Origin: Novosphingobium sp.
GTDB taxonomy: Bacteria > Pseudomonadota > Alphaproteobacteria > Sphingomonadales > Sphingomonadaceae
Length of the DNA stretch: 64,000 nt
Direction of reading: 5' to 3'
Assembly: GCF_024642085.1 (NCBI RefSeq)
Contig: NZ_JAHEBV010000009.1
Location: forward strand, 1 to 64,000
The notes under the pieces were generated by a model. It worked only from the letters and a program-made list of their open reading frames with translations. It did not search any database and had not been told where the DNA came from. Position numbers and translations under genes: made by a program. Positions within the stretch are counted from its first letter, which is position 1. The number at the start of each line of letters is the position of its first letter. This document shows, one piece after another, positions 41,588 to 55,093 of the stretch.

Positions 41588-42493
41588 CTATTCGCTTGCG
41601 ACGGGTGAAATGGGCGAGATAGCCTTGGCCAGCCGGTGCTCGCGAAAGGCTATGAGGCCCCCTGCGCCGACTATCAATGGTGCGCCCAGCCATGTCGCCG
41701 CCGTTGGCAACTGGTCCCATACCAGCCACCCGTAAATCGTCGCCCAGATCAGGGAGGAATAGTCCATCACGATAACGCTGGCGACCTGGCCAAAACGCAG
41801 CGATGCGGTCAGTAACAGTTGGGCGATGCAGCCAAGCACACCGATGGCGAGAAGCAGCAGCCACTGCGCAATAGTGTGTGCCGTGAAGAAAAGCGGCAGG
41901 GTCACGGTAAAAACAAGTGTCGACCAGGCCGAAAACCAGAACACAATGGCTATCGGTTCATCGGTGCGTGACAGGTCGCGGATTTGAATCGAAATCAGCG
42001 CAACCATTATGGCCGCGCCAAGGCCGACCGCCGTACCCAGCAGCGGCATATGCGTATGACCGGGCTGCGCAATGATCAGGATACCGATGAAACCAGCTGC
42101 CACGGCGGTCCACCGCCACGGCCCGACCCGCTCTGCCAAAAGGGCCGCTGACAGGATCACGGCAAAGATCGGCGTGGTAAAGCTGAGCGTGGTCGATTCG
42201 GCCAATGGCAGCAAGATCGGCGCGCCAAAGGTCATCGTCATGCCCACCGTGCCCAGAGCGGCGCGGCGCAGGTGTGCCGGCATCCGCTTCGTCTGCAGGC
42301 GCTTTAACTGCCCTTGCGCAACCAGCCATGTCCCCAGTATCGGCAGAGTCAGCGATGTTCGCCAAAAAAGGATCTCCCCAAAGCGCACGCCGGTGCCGGC
42401 GGTGTATTTGACCAGCATGATCAGCGTCGCCAGCACAAAAGCTGCCGCCAGACGCAGGATCAGGGCAAGGGCAGGGCGCTGGACGGGAGGCAC
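41588..42493 (-). CDS. DMT/EamA family transporter
   Basis: Ten-TM pattern with two EamA repeats. Confidence 0.88.
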   Translation of the reverse strand: MPPVQRPALALILRLAAAFVLATLIMLVKYTAGTGVRFGEILFWRTSLTLPILGTWLVAQGQLKRLQTKRMPAHLRRAALGTVGMTMTFGAPILLPLAESTTLSFTTPIFAVILSAALLAERVGPWRWTAVAAGFIGILIIAQPGHTHMPLLGTAVGLGAAIMVALISIQIRDLSRTDEPIAIVFWFSAWSTLVFTVTLPLFFTAHTIAQWLLLLAIGVLGCIAQLLLTASLRFGQVASVIVMDYSSLIWATIYGWLVWDQLPTAATWLGAPLIVGAGGLIAFREHRLAKAISPISPVASE

Positions 42494-42515
42494 CCTGATG
42501 CTCTAGCGGGCGGCG

Positions 42516-42749
42516 ATGGACTGGCAAGCGCTGATGGACGAGGATTGGGTGCGCTATTTGTTGGTGCCGGGCTTGGGCGCAGTCGCCCTGGCGATCACCG
42601 CCTGGCGATCTGACCGTCGCCGCATGATGCGCAGCGACCCGGACGCCGTGGGTTGGCTGCCCTGGCGCGACATTGCCTTCTGGTCGAGCTTTGCCGCCGT
42701 GCTGTTGCTCGGCGCTTCGTTCAAGTTCTGGCTGGCTATGGCTGGCTGA
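42516..42749 (+). CDS. Small membrane protein
   Basis: 77 aa, two hydrophobic segments. Confidence 0.5.
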   Translation: MDWQALMDEDWVRYLLVPGLGAVALAITAWRSDRRRMMRSDPDAVGWLPWRDIAFWSSFAAVLLLGASFKFWLAMAG

Positions 42750-42752
42750 GGA

Positions 42753-44285
42753 TTAGAGGCAGGCCTCAAGATAGGCTTGGTCGAAGCCGAACTGCCGCGC
42801 CTTTTCCAGCGTATAGGGGCGCAGACCGGAAGGGCGGAATTCGCCGATGATCTTGCCGTCGTCGGTTTCGTCGAGATACTCGAACTTGAACAGTTCCTGG
42901 GTCACGATCACATCGCCTTCCATCCCGATCACCTCGGTAATGTTTGTGGTGCGGCGCGAACCATCGCGCAGGCGCTTGACCTGGACGATGATGTCGACCG
43001 ATTCCGCGATCTGGCGGCTGATAGCCTCTTTGGGAATCTTGATGTCACCCATCAGGATCATGTTTTCCATACGGCCCAGGCATTCGCGCGGGCTGTTGGC
43101 GTGGAGCGTACACATCGACCCGTCGTGGCCAGTGTTCATGGCGGCAAGCAGATCGAAGCATTCCGCGCCGCGGATTTCGCCCAGGATGATCCGGTCAGGA
43201 CGCATACGCAGAGCGTTCTTCACAAGATCGCCGATTGTGATCGCGCCTTGTCCTTCAAGGTTCGGCGGGCGGGTTTCCAGCGGCAGCCAGTGCGGTTGCT
43301 GCAGGCGAAGTTCGGCGGCGTCTTCGATCGTCAGAACGCGTTCGCCCGGATCGATCATCTTCGACATGGCGTTGAGCATGGTAGTCTTGCCCGATCCGGT
43401 GCCGCCCGAAATGACGATGTTCATGCGGCAGGCGCCAGCAATTTTCAGCGCAGTCGCCATTTTTTCGCTCATCGAACCGAAGTCCTTGAGCATGTCGATT
43501 GTGATCGGCTTTTCCGAAAACTTACGAATGGAAATCGCCGTGCCCCGCAGCGACAGCGGCGGCACGATGACATTGACGCGGCTGCCGTCTTTCAGGCGGG
43601 CGTCGGCCAGCGGCGTGGTCTGGTCGACGCGGCGGCCGACCTGGTTGACGATGCGCTGCGCGATCTGAAACAGGTGGCTTTCATCACGGAAGCGGATCGG
43701 GGCAAGCTGGAGCTTGCCCTTCTTTTCGATGTAGGTCTGTTCCGGTCCGTTGACCATGATGTCCGACACATCAGGATCGTTGAGGAGCTCTTCCAGCGGT
43801 CCAAAGCCCAGCAGTTCGTCGATCAGCACCTTTTCCAGCGCGAACTGTTCGCGGCGGTTGAGTGTAACCTTTAGTTCGGCCAGCACTTCCAGAATAATCG
43901 GGCGAAACTCTTCTGACAATTCGTCCTTGGTCAGCGTCGCAGCCGCTTCGGGGTCAACGCGTTCGAGCAGGCGCGGCAGCACCTGTTCTTTGATTTTGTG
44001 GACCGAGGCTTCAAAGCCTTCGGCCTGGTAGCTGCCTTCGTGGACTCCGTTGACCCGATCGGCCAGGCGGGTCATCGCATCGGCGGATTTGTTGTTCGAA
44101 TTGTCCACCGGCGCCGAGGCGATTTCCTCGCCTGGAAGTGGCGGAAACTGATCGCCGCCAAGGCCGGAAGGCGCGTTGGTTTTGGCACTTTCGGGGCCAC
44201 CTTTCATCGGGCGCGCCACGCCGAATTGCGGCCGAGCCTGTGATCCCGAACCGCTCATGCCATTGCGTCGGCCGAATGCGCTCAT
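42753..44285 (-). CDS. cpaF: CpaF-family type II/IV secretion ATPase
   Basis: ISGGTGSGKTTMLNAMS, RMRPDRIILGEIRGAE, GSMCTLHANSPREC. Confidence 0.93.
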   Translation of the reverse strand: MSAFGRRNGMSGSGSQARPQFGVARPMKGGPESAKTNAPSGLGGDQFPPLPGEEIASAPVDNSNNKSADAMTRLADRVNGVHEGSYQAEGFEASVHKIKEQVLPRLLERVDPEAAATLTKDELSEEFRPIILEVLAELKVTLNRREQFALEKVLIDELLGFGPLEELLNDPDVSDIMVNGPEQTYIEKKGKLQLAPIRFRDESHLFQIAQRIVNQVGRRVDQTTPLADARLKDGSRVNVIVPPLSLRGTAISIRKFSEKPITIDMLKDFGSMSEKMATALKIAGACRMNIVISGGTGSGKTTMLNAMSKMIDPGERVLTIEDAAELRLQQPHWLPLETRPPNLEGQGAITIGDLVKNALRMRPDRIILGEIRGAECFDLLAAMNTGHDGSMCTLHANSPRECLGRMENMILMGDIKIPKEAISRQIAESVDIIVQVKRLRDGSRRTTNITEVIGMEGDVIVTQELFKFEYLDETDDGKIIGEFRPSGLRPYTLEKARQFGFDQAYLEACL

Positions 44286-44579
44286 CTTGCCTTCACCCTC
44301 GAATTCTAGGTGCCCGCCATAACGATGGCATGGCTACTGTGTGCCTTATGATTTTGGTGAATAAACTGGAAACTTTGAAGATTCCCTAATGCCGCAGACG
44401 AAATACGGATTTGCGGAAAAACCTTGCAAAACCGAAGTTCCCACGTCCCGTCGCCTGACTTGCGGCCGGTTAAGGCTTCGGTTGGTCCTATCGGTAAATC
44501 GTGGTTTCGGGCTGGCCTATGATAGCGGACCGATACACGCTAAACGGTGGGTTCATCGTTTTCCACGCAAGGTTCGCCC

Positions 44580-45056
44580 ATGTTGTACCGCCGCGTTTGC
44601 CTGACTGCTGCTTTGTCTGTTGCTTTTCTGTTTGCTCTGCCGTGCACCGCGTCAGCGGACACTGACTTGCCAGATTTCCTGGCGGGCACCTGGATGATGG
44701 AAAATGGCGCGAACTGGAGCGACGAGCTGTGGAGTGATGCCAAGGGCGGGCTGATGCTGGGCGTGGCGCGTAGCGGGTTTGGAAAGGAAGTCCAGTCCTG
44801 GGAAATGGCGCGGATCGAGCGGAAAGCCGACGGCAGCATTAGTTTTTTCGCCCAGCCGAAAGGGCGCGTTCCAACCGAGTTCAGACAGGTCTTGCGCAGC
44901 AGCGACACAGTCGAGTTTGCCAACCCTGCCAACGATTATCCTCAGCGCGTCCGCTATTGGCGGCAAGGAAAGCTGCTTATGGCGGAGATATCAAAACTAG
45001 ATGGCAGCGATGCGGTGCGGTGGAACTACCGCCCGGTCGTCCCACCGGCCGACTAA
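44580..45056 (+). CDS. DUF6265-like secreted protein
   Basis: Signal peptide; FLAGTWMMENG...W.SDAKGGLMLGVAR pattern. Confidence 0.75.
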   Translation: MLYRRVCLTAALSVAFLFALPCTASADTDLPDFLAGTWMMENGANWSDELWSDAKGGLMLGVARSGFGKEVQSWEMARIERKADGSISFFAQPKGRVPTEFRQVLRSSDTVEFANPANDYPQRVRYWRQGKLLMAEISKLDGSDAVRWNYRPVVPPAD

Positions 45057-45060
45057 TAAC

Positions 45061-45903
45061 GTGGTCCGCTTACGGCCGTTCCGTCAGGTCGACGTATTTA
45101 CAACGGTCCCCTTCAAGGGAAATCCCGTTGCCGTCGTACTTGATGGCGAAGGGCTGAGCGATGCGGAAATGCAGGGCTTTGCCCGTTGGACTAACCTTTC
45201 GGAAACAACCTTTGTTTTGCCCGCGACGGAACCTGACGCCGATTATCGCCTGCGGATATTTACTCCCAAGGACGAACTGCCCTTTGCAGGGCACCCCACT
45301 TTGGGTAGTGCCCATGCCGTTTCCGCAGCAGGCTTGGCGACCCCGCGCGGTGGGCGGCTGGTGCAGGAGTGCGCGGTCGGCCTGGTACAATTGACGCTCG
45401 ATGGCGGCAGCCTGTCCTTTCGTGTGCCGCGTTATGCATTGAAACCTGTCACCGATGCCGAGGCGACCGCTTGGCTGGGGGAAGGCGTAGCCGTAATAGG
45501 CACACCCCACGTGGTTGATGTCGGCCCGAAATGGCTGATCGCCGAAATGGCCGATCCTGCGGCACTTGATGGTTTACGCCATGATTCTGCGCGTTTGACC
45601 CGATTTTATGAGGCGAGCGGCATGACGGGCGCAACTGTTTTCGTCCGCACTGGCGACGCGATAATGGTGCGCAGCTTTGCGCCGGGGGACGGAATTCCGG
45701 AAGACCCGGTTTGTGGTAGCGGCAATGCGGCGGTTGCGGCCTATCGGCTCAGCCAAGGGCAGATCGCTTCGGGGAGCAGTTATGTTGCCAGCCAAGGCCG
45801 TCAGATCGGCCGGGATGGCAAAATAGAAATCAGGATTGAAGGCGAAGCAATATTCGTAGGCGGCAACTGCGTGACCTGCGTCGAAGGTACCGTGACGCTC
45901 TAA
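45061..45903 (+). CDS. PhzF family phenazine biosynthesis-like isomerase
   Basis: QVDVFTTVPFKGNPVAVVLD; EDPVCGSGNAAVAAY. Confidence 0.92.
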   Translation: MVRLRPFRQVDVFTTVPFKGNPVAVVLDGEGLSDAEMQGFARWTNLSETTFVLPATEPDADYRLRIFTPKDELPFAGHPTLGSAHAVSAAGLATPRGGRLVQECAVGLVQLTLDGGSLSFRVPRYALKPVTDAEATAWLGEGVAVIGTPHVVDVGPKWLIAEMADPAALDGLRHDSARLTRFYEASGMTGATVFVRTGDAIMVRSFAPGDGIPEDPVCGSGNAAVAAYRLSQGQIASGSSYVASQGRQIGRDGKIEIRIEGEAIFVGGNCVTCVEGTVTL

Positions 45904-46111
45904 TCTGTCATTTGCTTCGCCCAATGCGGCGATGGGATACTCTCACGCATAAAGTATAAGAGTTGGCATTATAAGTAGATGGCCTGGTCAATGACTTGGC
46001 TTGGCGATGATGTCGAGTTTATACAATCTCTTTGATGAGACCCGCGTTAACCTTGATTTTCATATCGAAGCTTAAAAACGCCGCGCCGCAGACTTTTCCG
46101 GAGAACGTCTC

Positions 46112-46249
46112 GTGCCAAAATCACCGATCAATACCCCAAAGTTTGATCCGATTTACACGTTGATCCTGGTCAGCGTGATGGTCTTTCTCGGTGGATTGCT
46201 GCTGACAAATGAGCAGGCACGAATGGTGTTCATGCATCCATTTTCGTAA
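46112..46249 (+). CDS. Possible 45-aa single-TM peptide
   Basis: GTG start after GGAGAA; MPKSPINTPKFDPIYTLILVSVMVFLGGLLLTNEQARMVFMHPFS. Confidence 0.35.
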   Translation: MPKSPINTPKFDPIYTLILVSVMVFLGGLLLTNEQARMVFMHPFS

Positions 46250-46273
46250 ATCGCGCTTTTCTATAGGCGTGAA

Positions 46274-46299
46274 ACGGGGCGGCCCATGCGGACCGCCCT
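46274..46299 (-). terminator. Hairpin terminator of the atp operon
   Basis: Minus strand AGGGCGGTCC-GCAT-GGGCCGCCC(C)GTTTC. Confidence 0.6.
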
Positions 46300-46324
46300 G
46301 ATTCATGCCCAGCCGATCGTTAAA

Positions 46325-46579
46325 TCAGTCTACGTGTTCCGCCAGAACAGTCAGTCCGTTTTCGCCGACTTCGGCAAAGCCGCCCTGAACCTGGATTTCT
46401 TCGGGCTGGCTTCCTTCGGCCTTATAGACCCGCAGCGTGCCATCACGCACCGTCGACATGAACGGCGCGTGGCCTTCCAGTACGCCGAACTCACCCTCAG
46501 TGCCGGGGACGACGACCATGTAAACGTCGTCGGACCGAACGAGGCGCGCAGGCGTGACGAGTTCGAAGTGGAGTGCCAT
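46325..46579 (-). CDS. atpC: ATP synthase F1 epsilon subunit
   Basis: 84 aa; [28 protein letters not shown]. Confidence 0.93.
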   Translation of the reverse strand: MALHFELVTPARLVRSDDVYMVVVPGTEGEFGVLEGHAPFMSTVRDGTLRVYKAEGSQPEEIQVQGGFAEVGENGLTVLAEHVD

Positions 46580-46584
46580 GGCGC

Positions 46585-48087
<1,503 letters not shown>

Positions 48088-48094
48088 CTATGCC

Positions 48095-48973
48095 TTAGAG
48101 CGCTTCCGCGCCGGCGATAATTTCAATAAGTTCGGTGGTGATCGCGGCCTGGCGGCTGCGGTTATACTGGATCGTCAGCTTGCCGATCAGGTCGCCGGCG
48201 TTGCGCGTGGCGTTGTCCATCGCGGTCATCGACGCGCCCTGTTCCGAGGCCATGTTTTCAAGCAACGCCCCGAACAGCTGGGTCTTGAGATAGCGCGGCA
48301 GCAACGCGGCAAGGATTTCCTCCTCGTCCGGTTCGTATTCCACGGCGGCGCTGCCAGCGGCTGTTTCGGCAACCTTTGGGGCGGGGACGGGGATAATCTG
48401 CTGCTCGGTTGGTTCCTGAACCAGCGCAGAACGAAACTTGGAATAGAACAGGTGGGCAACATCGAACTTGCCCGCCTCGTACAGCGTGACCAGTTCGGCT
48501 GCGATCTTTTCGGCCTCGGTGTAACCCGGTTCGCGCACTTCGGTGGTGTCGAACATTGCGAGGATGTCCTTGGGGTATTCGCGGCGGATCACCGCGCGGC
48601 CTTTGCGCCCGACCAGGTAGAACAGCACCGTCTTGCCCTCGGCCCTGAGGCGGCGAGCGGCGACCAGCGCGGCCTTGACGATGTTCGAGTTGAACGCGCC
48701 GGCCAATCCCTTGTCGCTGTTGGCGACGACCAGCAGGTGGATCTGATCGTTGCCAGTACCGGCGAGCAGCTTCGGGCTGCTTTCGCTGACCGTAATCTTG
48801 CTTGCGATCGAGCCCATCACCGTGGCCAGCCGCGCGGCATAGGGGCGCGCAGCTTCAGCCGCGGCCTGCGCTTTACGCAGCTTGGCGGCGGCGACCATCT
48901 GCTTGGCCTTGGTGATCTTCTGGGTCGATTTGACCGAGTTGATCCGCCCTTTGAGTTCCTTTAGCGAGGCCAT
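48095..48973 (-). CDS. atpG: ATP synthase F1 gamma subunit
   Basis: [25 protein letters not shown]-like N-terminus. Confidence 0.96.
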   Translation of the reverse strand: MASLKELKGRINSVKSTQKITKAKQMVAAAKLRKAQAAAEAARPYAARLATVMGSIASKITVSESSPKLLAGTGNDQIHLLVVANSDKGLAGAFNSNIVKAALVAARRLRAEGKTVLFYLVGRKGRAVIRREYPKDILAMFDTTEVREPGYTEAEKIAAELVTLYEAGKFDVAHLFYSKFRSALVQEPTEQQIIPVPAPKVAETAAGSAAVEYEPDEEEILAALLPRYLKTQLFGALLENMASEQGASMTAMDNATRNAGDLIGKLTIQYNRSRQAAITTELIEIIAGAEAL

Positions 48974-48987
48974 CGAGGCTTCCTATT

Positions 48988-49015
48988 TCATCGTCCCGGC
49001 TTACGCCGGGATGAC
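48988..49015. repeat. Intercistronic palindrome tcatcgtcccggcttacgccgggatgac
   Basis: tcccggc-ttac-gccggga hairpin between atpA and atpG. Confidence 0.75.
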
Positions 49016-49022
49016 GGTTAAA

Positions 49023-51144
<2,122 letters not shown>

Positions 51145-51315
51145 GCGCTCAGGTTCCTTGCATCGGGTGCGTTGGCAGGGCAGAACCGGCACCAGAGATG
51201 CCATTTGCCCCTTGGACGGGGGCGCGCATAGCGGCGATTTTGCTGCGATGCAAGGTGGGCTGGGGACATTCCTTGCCGCAGGTGTCCATATAGGAACAGC
51301 GATAAGGCGAAGGCG

Positions 51316-51996
51316 ATGGGCGAAACTATCCAGCTGACAATGGGCGATGGTCACGCCATGCCGTGCTATCATGCGCTGCCTGAGGGTGAGCGGCGGGGCG
51401 GGCTGATCCTGGTCCAGGAAATATTTGGCGTGACCGATCACATCCGCGAGCTGTGTGATGAATATGCCAGCGATGGCTATGAAGTGCTGAGCCCCGGCTT
51501 GTTCGACCGTCAGGAGCCGGGCTGCGCGCTTGGCTATAGCGGCGCTGACTGGGAGCGTGCGGTGCAGATTGCCCGAACAGAGCATGACTGGGATCAGGGC
51601 ATCGACGACACCGCCCGCTGCATCGCGTGGATGACGGAACGGGGCGGTCCGGCATTCATCACCGGCTATTGCTTTGGCGGATCCGTTGCCTGGCGCATGG
51701 CACAGCTATCGGACGATTTGGACGCGGCAAGCTGCTATTACGGCGGTTACATCGCCACCCGCTTTGCTGACGATGCTCCGAAGTGCGCAACGATTTGCCA
51801 CTTTGGCCGCTATGACAATCTGGTGGAGTTTGCGCCGGTCGAAACGCTGATCGCTAAAGAGCACGCGACGGCACAGATATTTGTCTATGAGGCCGGGCAC
51901 GGGTTTAACTCCGATCGGCGCAAGGACTGGCATCCCGAAAGCGCGGATCTGGCAAAGGAACGCACTCTGATGCTGTTTCGCGCATTGGGCGGCTGA
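51316..51996 (+). CDS. Dienelactone hydrolase family protein
   Basis: [13 protein letters not shown] nucleophile motif; YEAGHGFN. Confidence 0.92.
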   Translation: MGETIQLTMGDGHAMPCYHALPEGERRGGLILVQEIFGVTDHIRELCDEYASDGYEVLSPGLFDRQEPGCALGYSGADWERAVQIARTEHDWDQGIDDTARCIAWMTERGGPAFITGYCFGGSVAWRMAQLSDDLDAASCYYGGYIATRFADDAPKCATICHFGRYDNLVEFAPVETLIAKEHATAQIFVYEAGHGFNSDRRKDWHPESADLAKERTLMLFRALGG

Positions 51997-51997
51997 A

Positions 51998-52723
51998 ATG
52001 TCCCGCGTGCTGATCATTCTGCCGCAAACCGATTTCGATCCCACCGAAGTTGCCTTTCCCTGGCAGGTCTGGACCCGGGCGGGCCACGCCGTTGCCTTTG
52101 CAACCGAAACCGGCCAGCCGGCGGCCTGCGATCCTGTGACGCTGAGCGGGGCCGGTCTGCCCGCGCTGGCCCGATCACTGCGCGCCCGCGGCAAAGCGCG
52201 CGAGGCCTATGCGGCGATGATTGGCGATGCAACTTACCTCCAGCCGCTGACCTGGGCGGCGGCGCGGGCGGCAGATTTTGCAGCGCTGCACTTTCCCGGC
52301 GGTCATGCCCCCGGAATGAGGGCCTATTGCGAAAGCGCCGAAGTAATGCGGCTGGCGCGTGAAGCTTTCGGTGCGCACCAGCCTGTCAGCGCGGTGTGCC
52401 ACGGCGTGCTGCCGCTGGCCCGCGCCGGATTGTTGGCCGGGCGGCGGACAACTGCGCTGACTGCCATGCAGGAAAATATTGCCGTCGCGCTAACCCGCCG
52501 GGCGCTGCCGGGCCACTACCGGACCTATCCTGAAACCGTTGAGGCCGAGGTGACCCGCCACCTCGGTGCCAAGGGCACGTTTGAGCGGGGCCCTTTAATT
52601 CCCAGCTTTGCAAATGCGGCGGCACCTCACGCCGGATTTGTTGTGCAGGACCTGCGCTATTTATCGGGGCGCTGGCCGGGCGATGCCTGGACTCTGGCCG
52701 AAAGGATGCTCGACCTGCTTTGA
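51998..52723 (+). CDS. DJ-1/PfpI-like type 1 glutamine amidotransferase domain protein
   Basis: ALHFPGGHAPGMR; VSAVCHGVLPLA. Confidence 0.85.
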   Translation: MSRVLIILPQTDFDPTEVAFPWQVWTRAGHAVAFATETGQPAACDPVTLSGAGLPALARSLRARGKAREAYAAMIGDATYLQPLTWAAARAADFAALHFPGGHAPGMRAYCESAEVMRLAREAFGAHQPVSAVCHGVLPLARAGLLAGRRTTALTAMQENIAVALTRRALPGHYRTYPETVEAEVTRHLGAKGTFERGPLIPSFANAAAPHAGFVVQDLRYLSGRWPGDAWTLAERMLDLL

Positions 52724-52792
52724 ACGCAATGTGCGGGACGCTGAGCGGGATGCGGGGCGCTAATGGCTGATTTCCACTTGAAAGGACCAGTC

Positions 52793-53269
52793 ATGACTTA
52801 TCGCATCGCCGGTTTGCAGCCCGAACATTTTGCACCGTTGTTTTCCCTCTCTGACGCTGAACTGGCCGCGCGCAATAGCTGCCGGGTCAGCGCGGCATCT
52901 TCGCGCGGTTATCCGTGCCGGGTTTCGCTGCAAGATGCGGCACAGGGCGAAGAGCTGATCCTGCTCAACCACACCAGCCACGATGTCGCCACGCCATATC
53001 GCAGCACCTATGCCATATATGTCCGGCGGGATGTTGAAGTGGCGGCGTTCGCGGATGTAACGCCGCCAGTTTTCGAAGGTCGGCCGCTGGGTCTGCGCGG
53101 CTTCGCCGCCGATGGGATGCTGCACGATGCGCGGCTTGCTTTGCCGGGTGATGCTGACGCGAAGATTCGTGACATGCTGGACAACCCCGTCATTGCCTAT
53201 ATCCATGCCCATAATGCCGCGCATGGCTGCTTTGCCGCGCGGATCGACCGCCATGGAGAGACCGCGTGA
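52793..53269 (+). CDS. DUF1203 domain-containing protein
   Basis: YPCRVSLQDAAQGEELILLNH; start MTYRIAGLQ (alternative 52763). Confidence 0.85.
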   Translation: MTYRIAGLQPEHFAPLFSLSDAELAARNSCRVSAASSRGYPCRVSLQDAAQGEELILLNHTSHDVATPYRSTYAIYVRRDVEVAAFADVTPPVFEGRPLGLRGFAADGMLHDARLALPGDADAKIRDMLDNPVIAYIHAHNAAHGCFAARIDRHGETA

Positions 53270-54288
53270 CTCTCGACGCCGACGAATGCTGGAATGCCGC
53301 AATTGCCCGAGATCGGCGCTTTGACGGCCGCTTCGTATCGGGGGTGCTGTCGACCGGCATCTATTGCCGCCCGTCATGTCCTGCGCGGCATCCCAAACGC
53401 GAGAACGTCCGCTTTTTTGTCGACGGCGCGGCGGCTCGTGCAGAAGGCCTGCGGCCCTGCCTGCGCTGTTCTCCTGACGATGTGTCGCGTGATGAACGTG
53501 CGGTGCTGAGTGCTATTGCCGCGATCAAGGCAGCGGAACAGCCGCTTGCCCTGGCGGCGTTGGCGGCCGAAACCGGCTATTCGCCCGCGCATTTTCAGCG
53601 GGTATTCGCCCGCGCTACCGGCCTGTCGCCTTCGGCCTATGGCCGCGCCTTGATGGCTGAGCGCGCGGCCGCGGCGCTGAGTGGCGGGGGCACTGTCACC
53701 AATGCGATCTACGCAGCAGGCTATTCGGGGCCTTCGCGGTTCTATGAAGCCAATCAGGGAAGGCTGGGCATGACACCATCGGCATGGGCCGCGGGCGGCA
53801 AGGGGGTGACGATTCGCTGGGCGGTAGTGGGCACTTCGCTGGGCGCGATGCTGGTCGCTGCGACGGATAAAGGCGTGTGCCGCCTGTCTTTCAACGAAGG
53901 CGTCGAAGCCTTGGAAAAGCGCTTCCCCAACGCTGCCCTGGCGGAAGGCGATGCGTCCTTCGCAGCCCTGCTAGCCGATGTTTTGACGGCGGTGGAGGCG
54001 CCCGGAGATTTCGCGCACATCCCGCTCGACGTTAAAGGTACTGCCTTTCAGGAAGCGGTGTGGCGCGAATTGCAGCGCATCCCTGCAGGTGAGACGCGCA
54101 CCTATGCGCAGCTTGCTGCCGCCGTGGGGCGCCCCAAGGCCGTGCGCGCAGCGGGTACCGCCAACGGCGCCAACAACGTGGCCGTGCTGATCCCCTGCCA
54201 CCGGGTGATCAACACTGGCGGCGGATTGGGAGGGTATGCCTATGGTCTTGAAATTAAGCGCAAGTTGCTGAAAAAGGAAATGAAATGA
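53266..54288 (+). CDS. ada: Bifunctional AraC-type regulator / O6-methylguanine-DNA methyltransferase
   Basis: Zn-Cys N-domain YCRPSCPARHPKRENVRFF..LRPCLRCSPD; AraC HTH; active site LIPCHRVI. GTG start. Confidence 0.93.
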   Translation: MTLDADECWNAAIARDRRFDGRFVSGVLSTGIYCRPSCPARHPKRENVRFFVDGAAARAEGLRPCLRCSPDDVSRDERAVLSAIAAIKAAEQPLALAALAAETGYSPAHFQRVFARATGLSPSAYGRALMAERAAAALSGGGTVTNAIYAAGYSGPSRFYEANQGRLGMTPSAWAAGGKGVTIRWAVVGTSLGAMLVAATDKGVCRLSFNEGVEALEKRFPNAALAEGDASFAALLADVLTAVEAPGDFAHIPLDVKGTAFQEAVWRELQRIPAGETRTYAQLAAAVGRPKAVRAAGTANGANNVAVLIPCHRVINTGGGLGGYAYGLEIKRKLLKKEMK

Positions 54289-55049
54289 ACGACATGGTAG
54301 CCGCTTTCCGCGCACTTCATGTTCCAGGCGATCCGCTGGTGCTGTTCAACATCTGGGATGCTGGAAGTGCCACGGTGGTTGCCGAAGCCGGAGCCAAAGC
54401 GATCGCCACTGGCAGCTATGCGGTCGCCGAAGCGCAAGGCTTCAAGGACGGGGAAGAGTTCCCGCTAGATCGCGCGCTGGAAGTGGTGGCTGGGGTATTG
54501 CGGGCGACTGACCTCCCGGTCACTTTCGACATGGAATCTGGCTATGGTGATACTCCGGAAGAAGTCGGGCGCTCGGTCGCAAAGGCATTTGATGCAGGCG
54601 TGGCTGGCATCAACATGGAGGACCGCCTGCCAGGCATGACAGACTTGCTCGCCATTGCCGAACAGGCCGAACGGCTGTCCGCTGCAGCGGAATCGGGCAT
54701 CTTCGTCAACGCGCGCTGCGACCTGTTCCGGGGTCAGCCACCGGAAAACCACTTCTCGCTGATCCCGCAGGTGCTGGACCGGGCACGGGCCTATGCCGAT
54801 GCCGGCGCGAACGGACTGTTCGTGCCTTTCACCACCGATCTCGCGGCTCTGAGCACCATTTGCGAAAAGTCATCGTTGCCGGTCAACATCATCTGGAATC
54901 CCGCGTTTCGCGACCGTACGCAGCTGGCCGGATTGGGCGCGGCACGGATCAGCCACGGCCACCGCCCGTGGGCTGCGGCAATGGCTTGGCTGGGTGATGC
55001 GGCAAGAGGCGTGCTGAACGGCGGAAAGCCGCCCTATGACAGTGCTTGA
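54285..55049 (+). CDS. Isocitrate lyase/PEP mutase family protein
   Basis: FNIWDAGSATVVAEAGAKAIATGS; NMEDRL. Confidence 0.92.
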   Translation: MNDMVAAFRALHVPGDPLVLFNIWDAGSATVVAEAGAKAIATGSYAVAEAQGFKDGEEFPLDRALEVVAGVLRATDLPVTFDMESGYGDTPEEVGRSVAKAFDAGVAGINMEDRLPGMTDLLAIAEQAERLSAAAESGIFVNARCDLFRGQPPENHFSLIPQVLDRARAYADAGANGLFVPFTTDLAALSTICEKSSLPVNIIWNPAFRDRTQLAGLGAARISHGHRPWAAAMAWLGDAARGVLNGGKPPYDSA

Positions 55050-55093
55050 GTTTTGCGCTTGCCAGCAAGACGTGTTTCGGGAATAAGCGGTGT

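Noticed and set aside
42777-43874. 365-aa plus-strand ORF antisense to cpaF
   Set aside because: Shadow ORF; CpaF motifs are on the minus strand.
44286-44579. Possible CtrA box ggttaaggcttcggttgg in the cpaF upstream region
   Set aside because: Only one half-site TTAA fits; the second half (GTTG) has three mismatches.
45904-46111. Possible tRNA or small RNA in the AT-rich spacer
   Set aside because: No cloverleaf or conserved TPsiC-like segment found; only weak inverted repeats.
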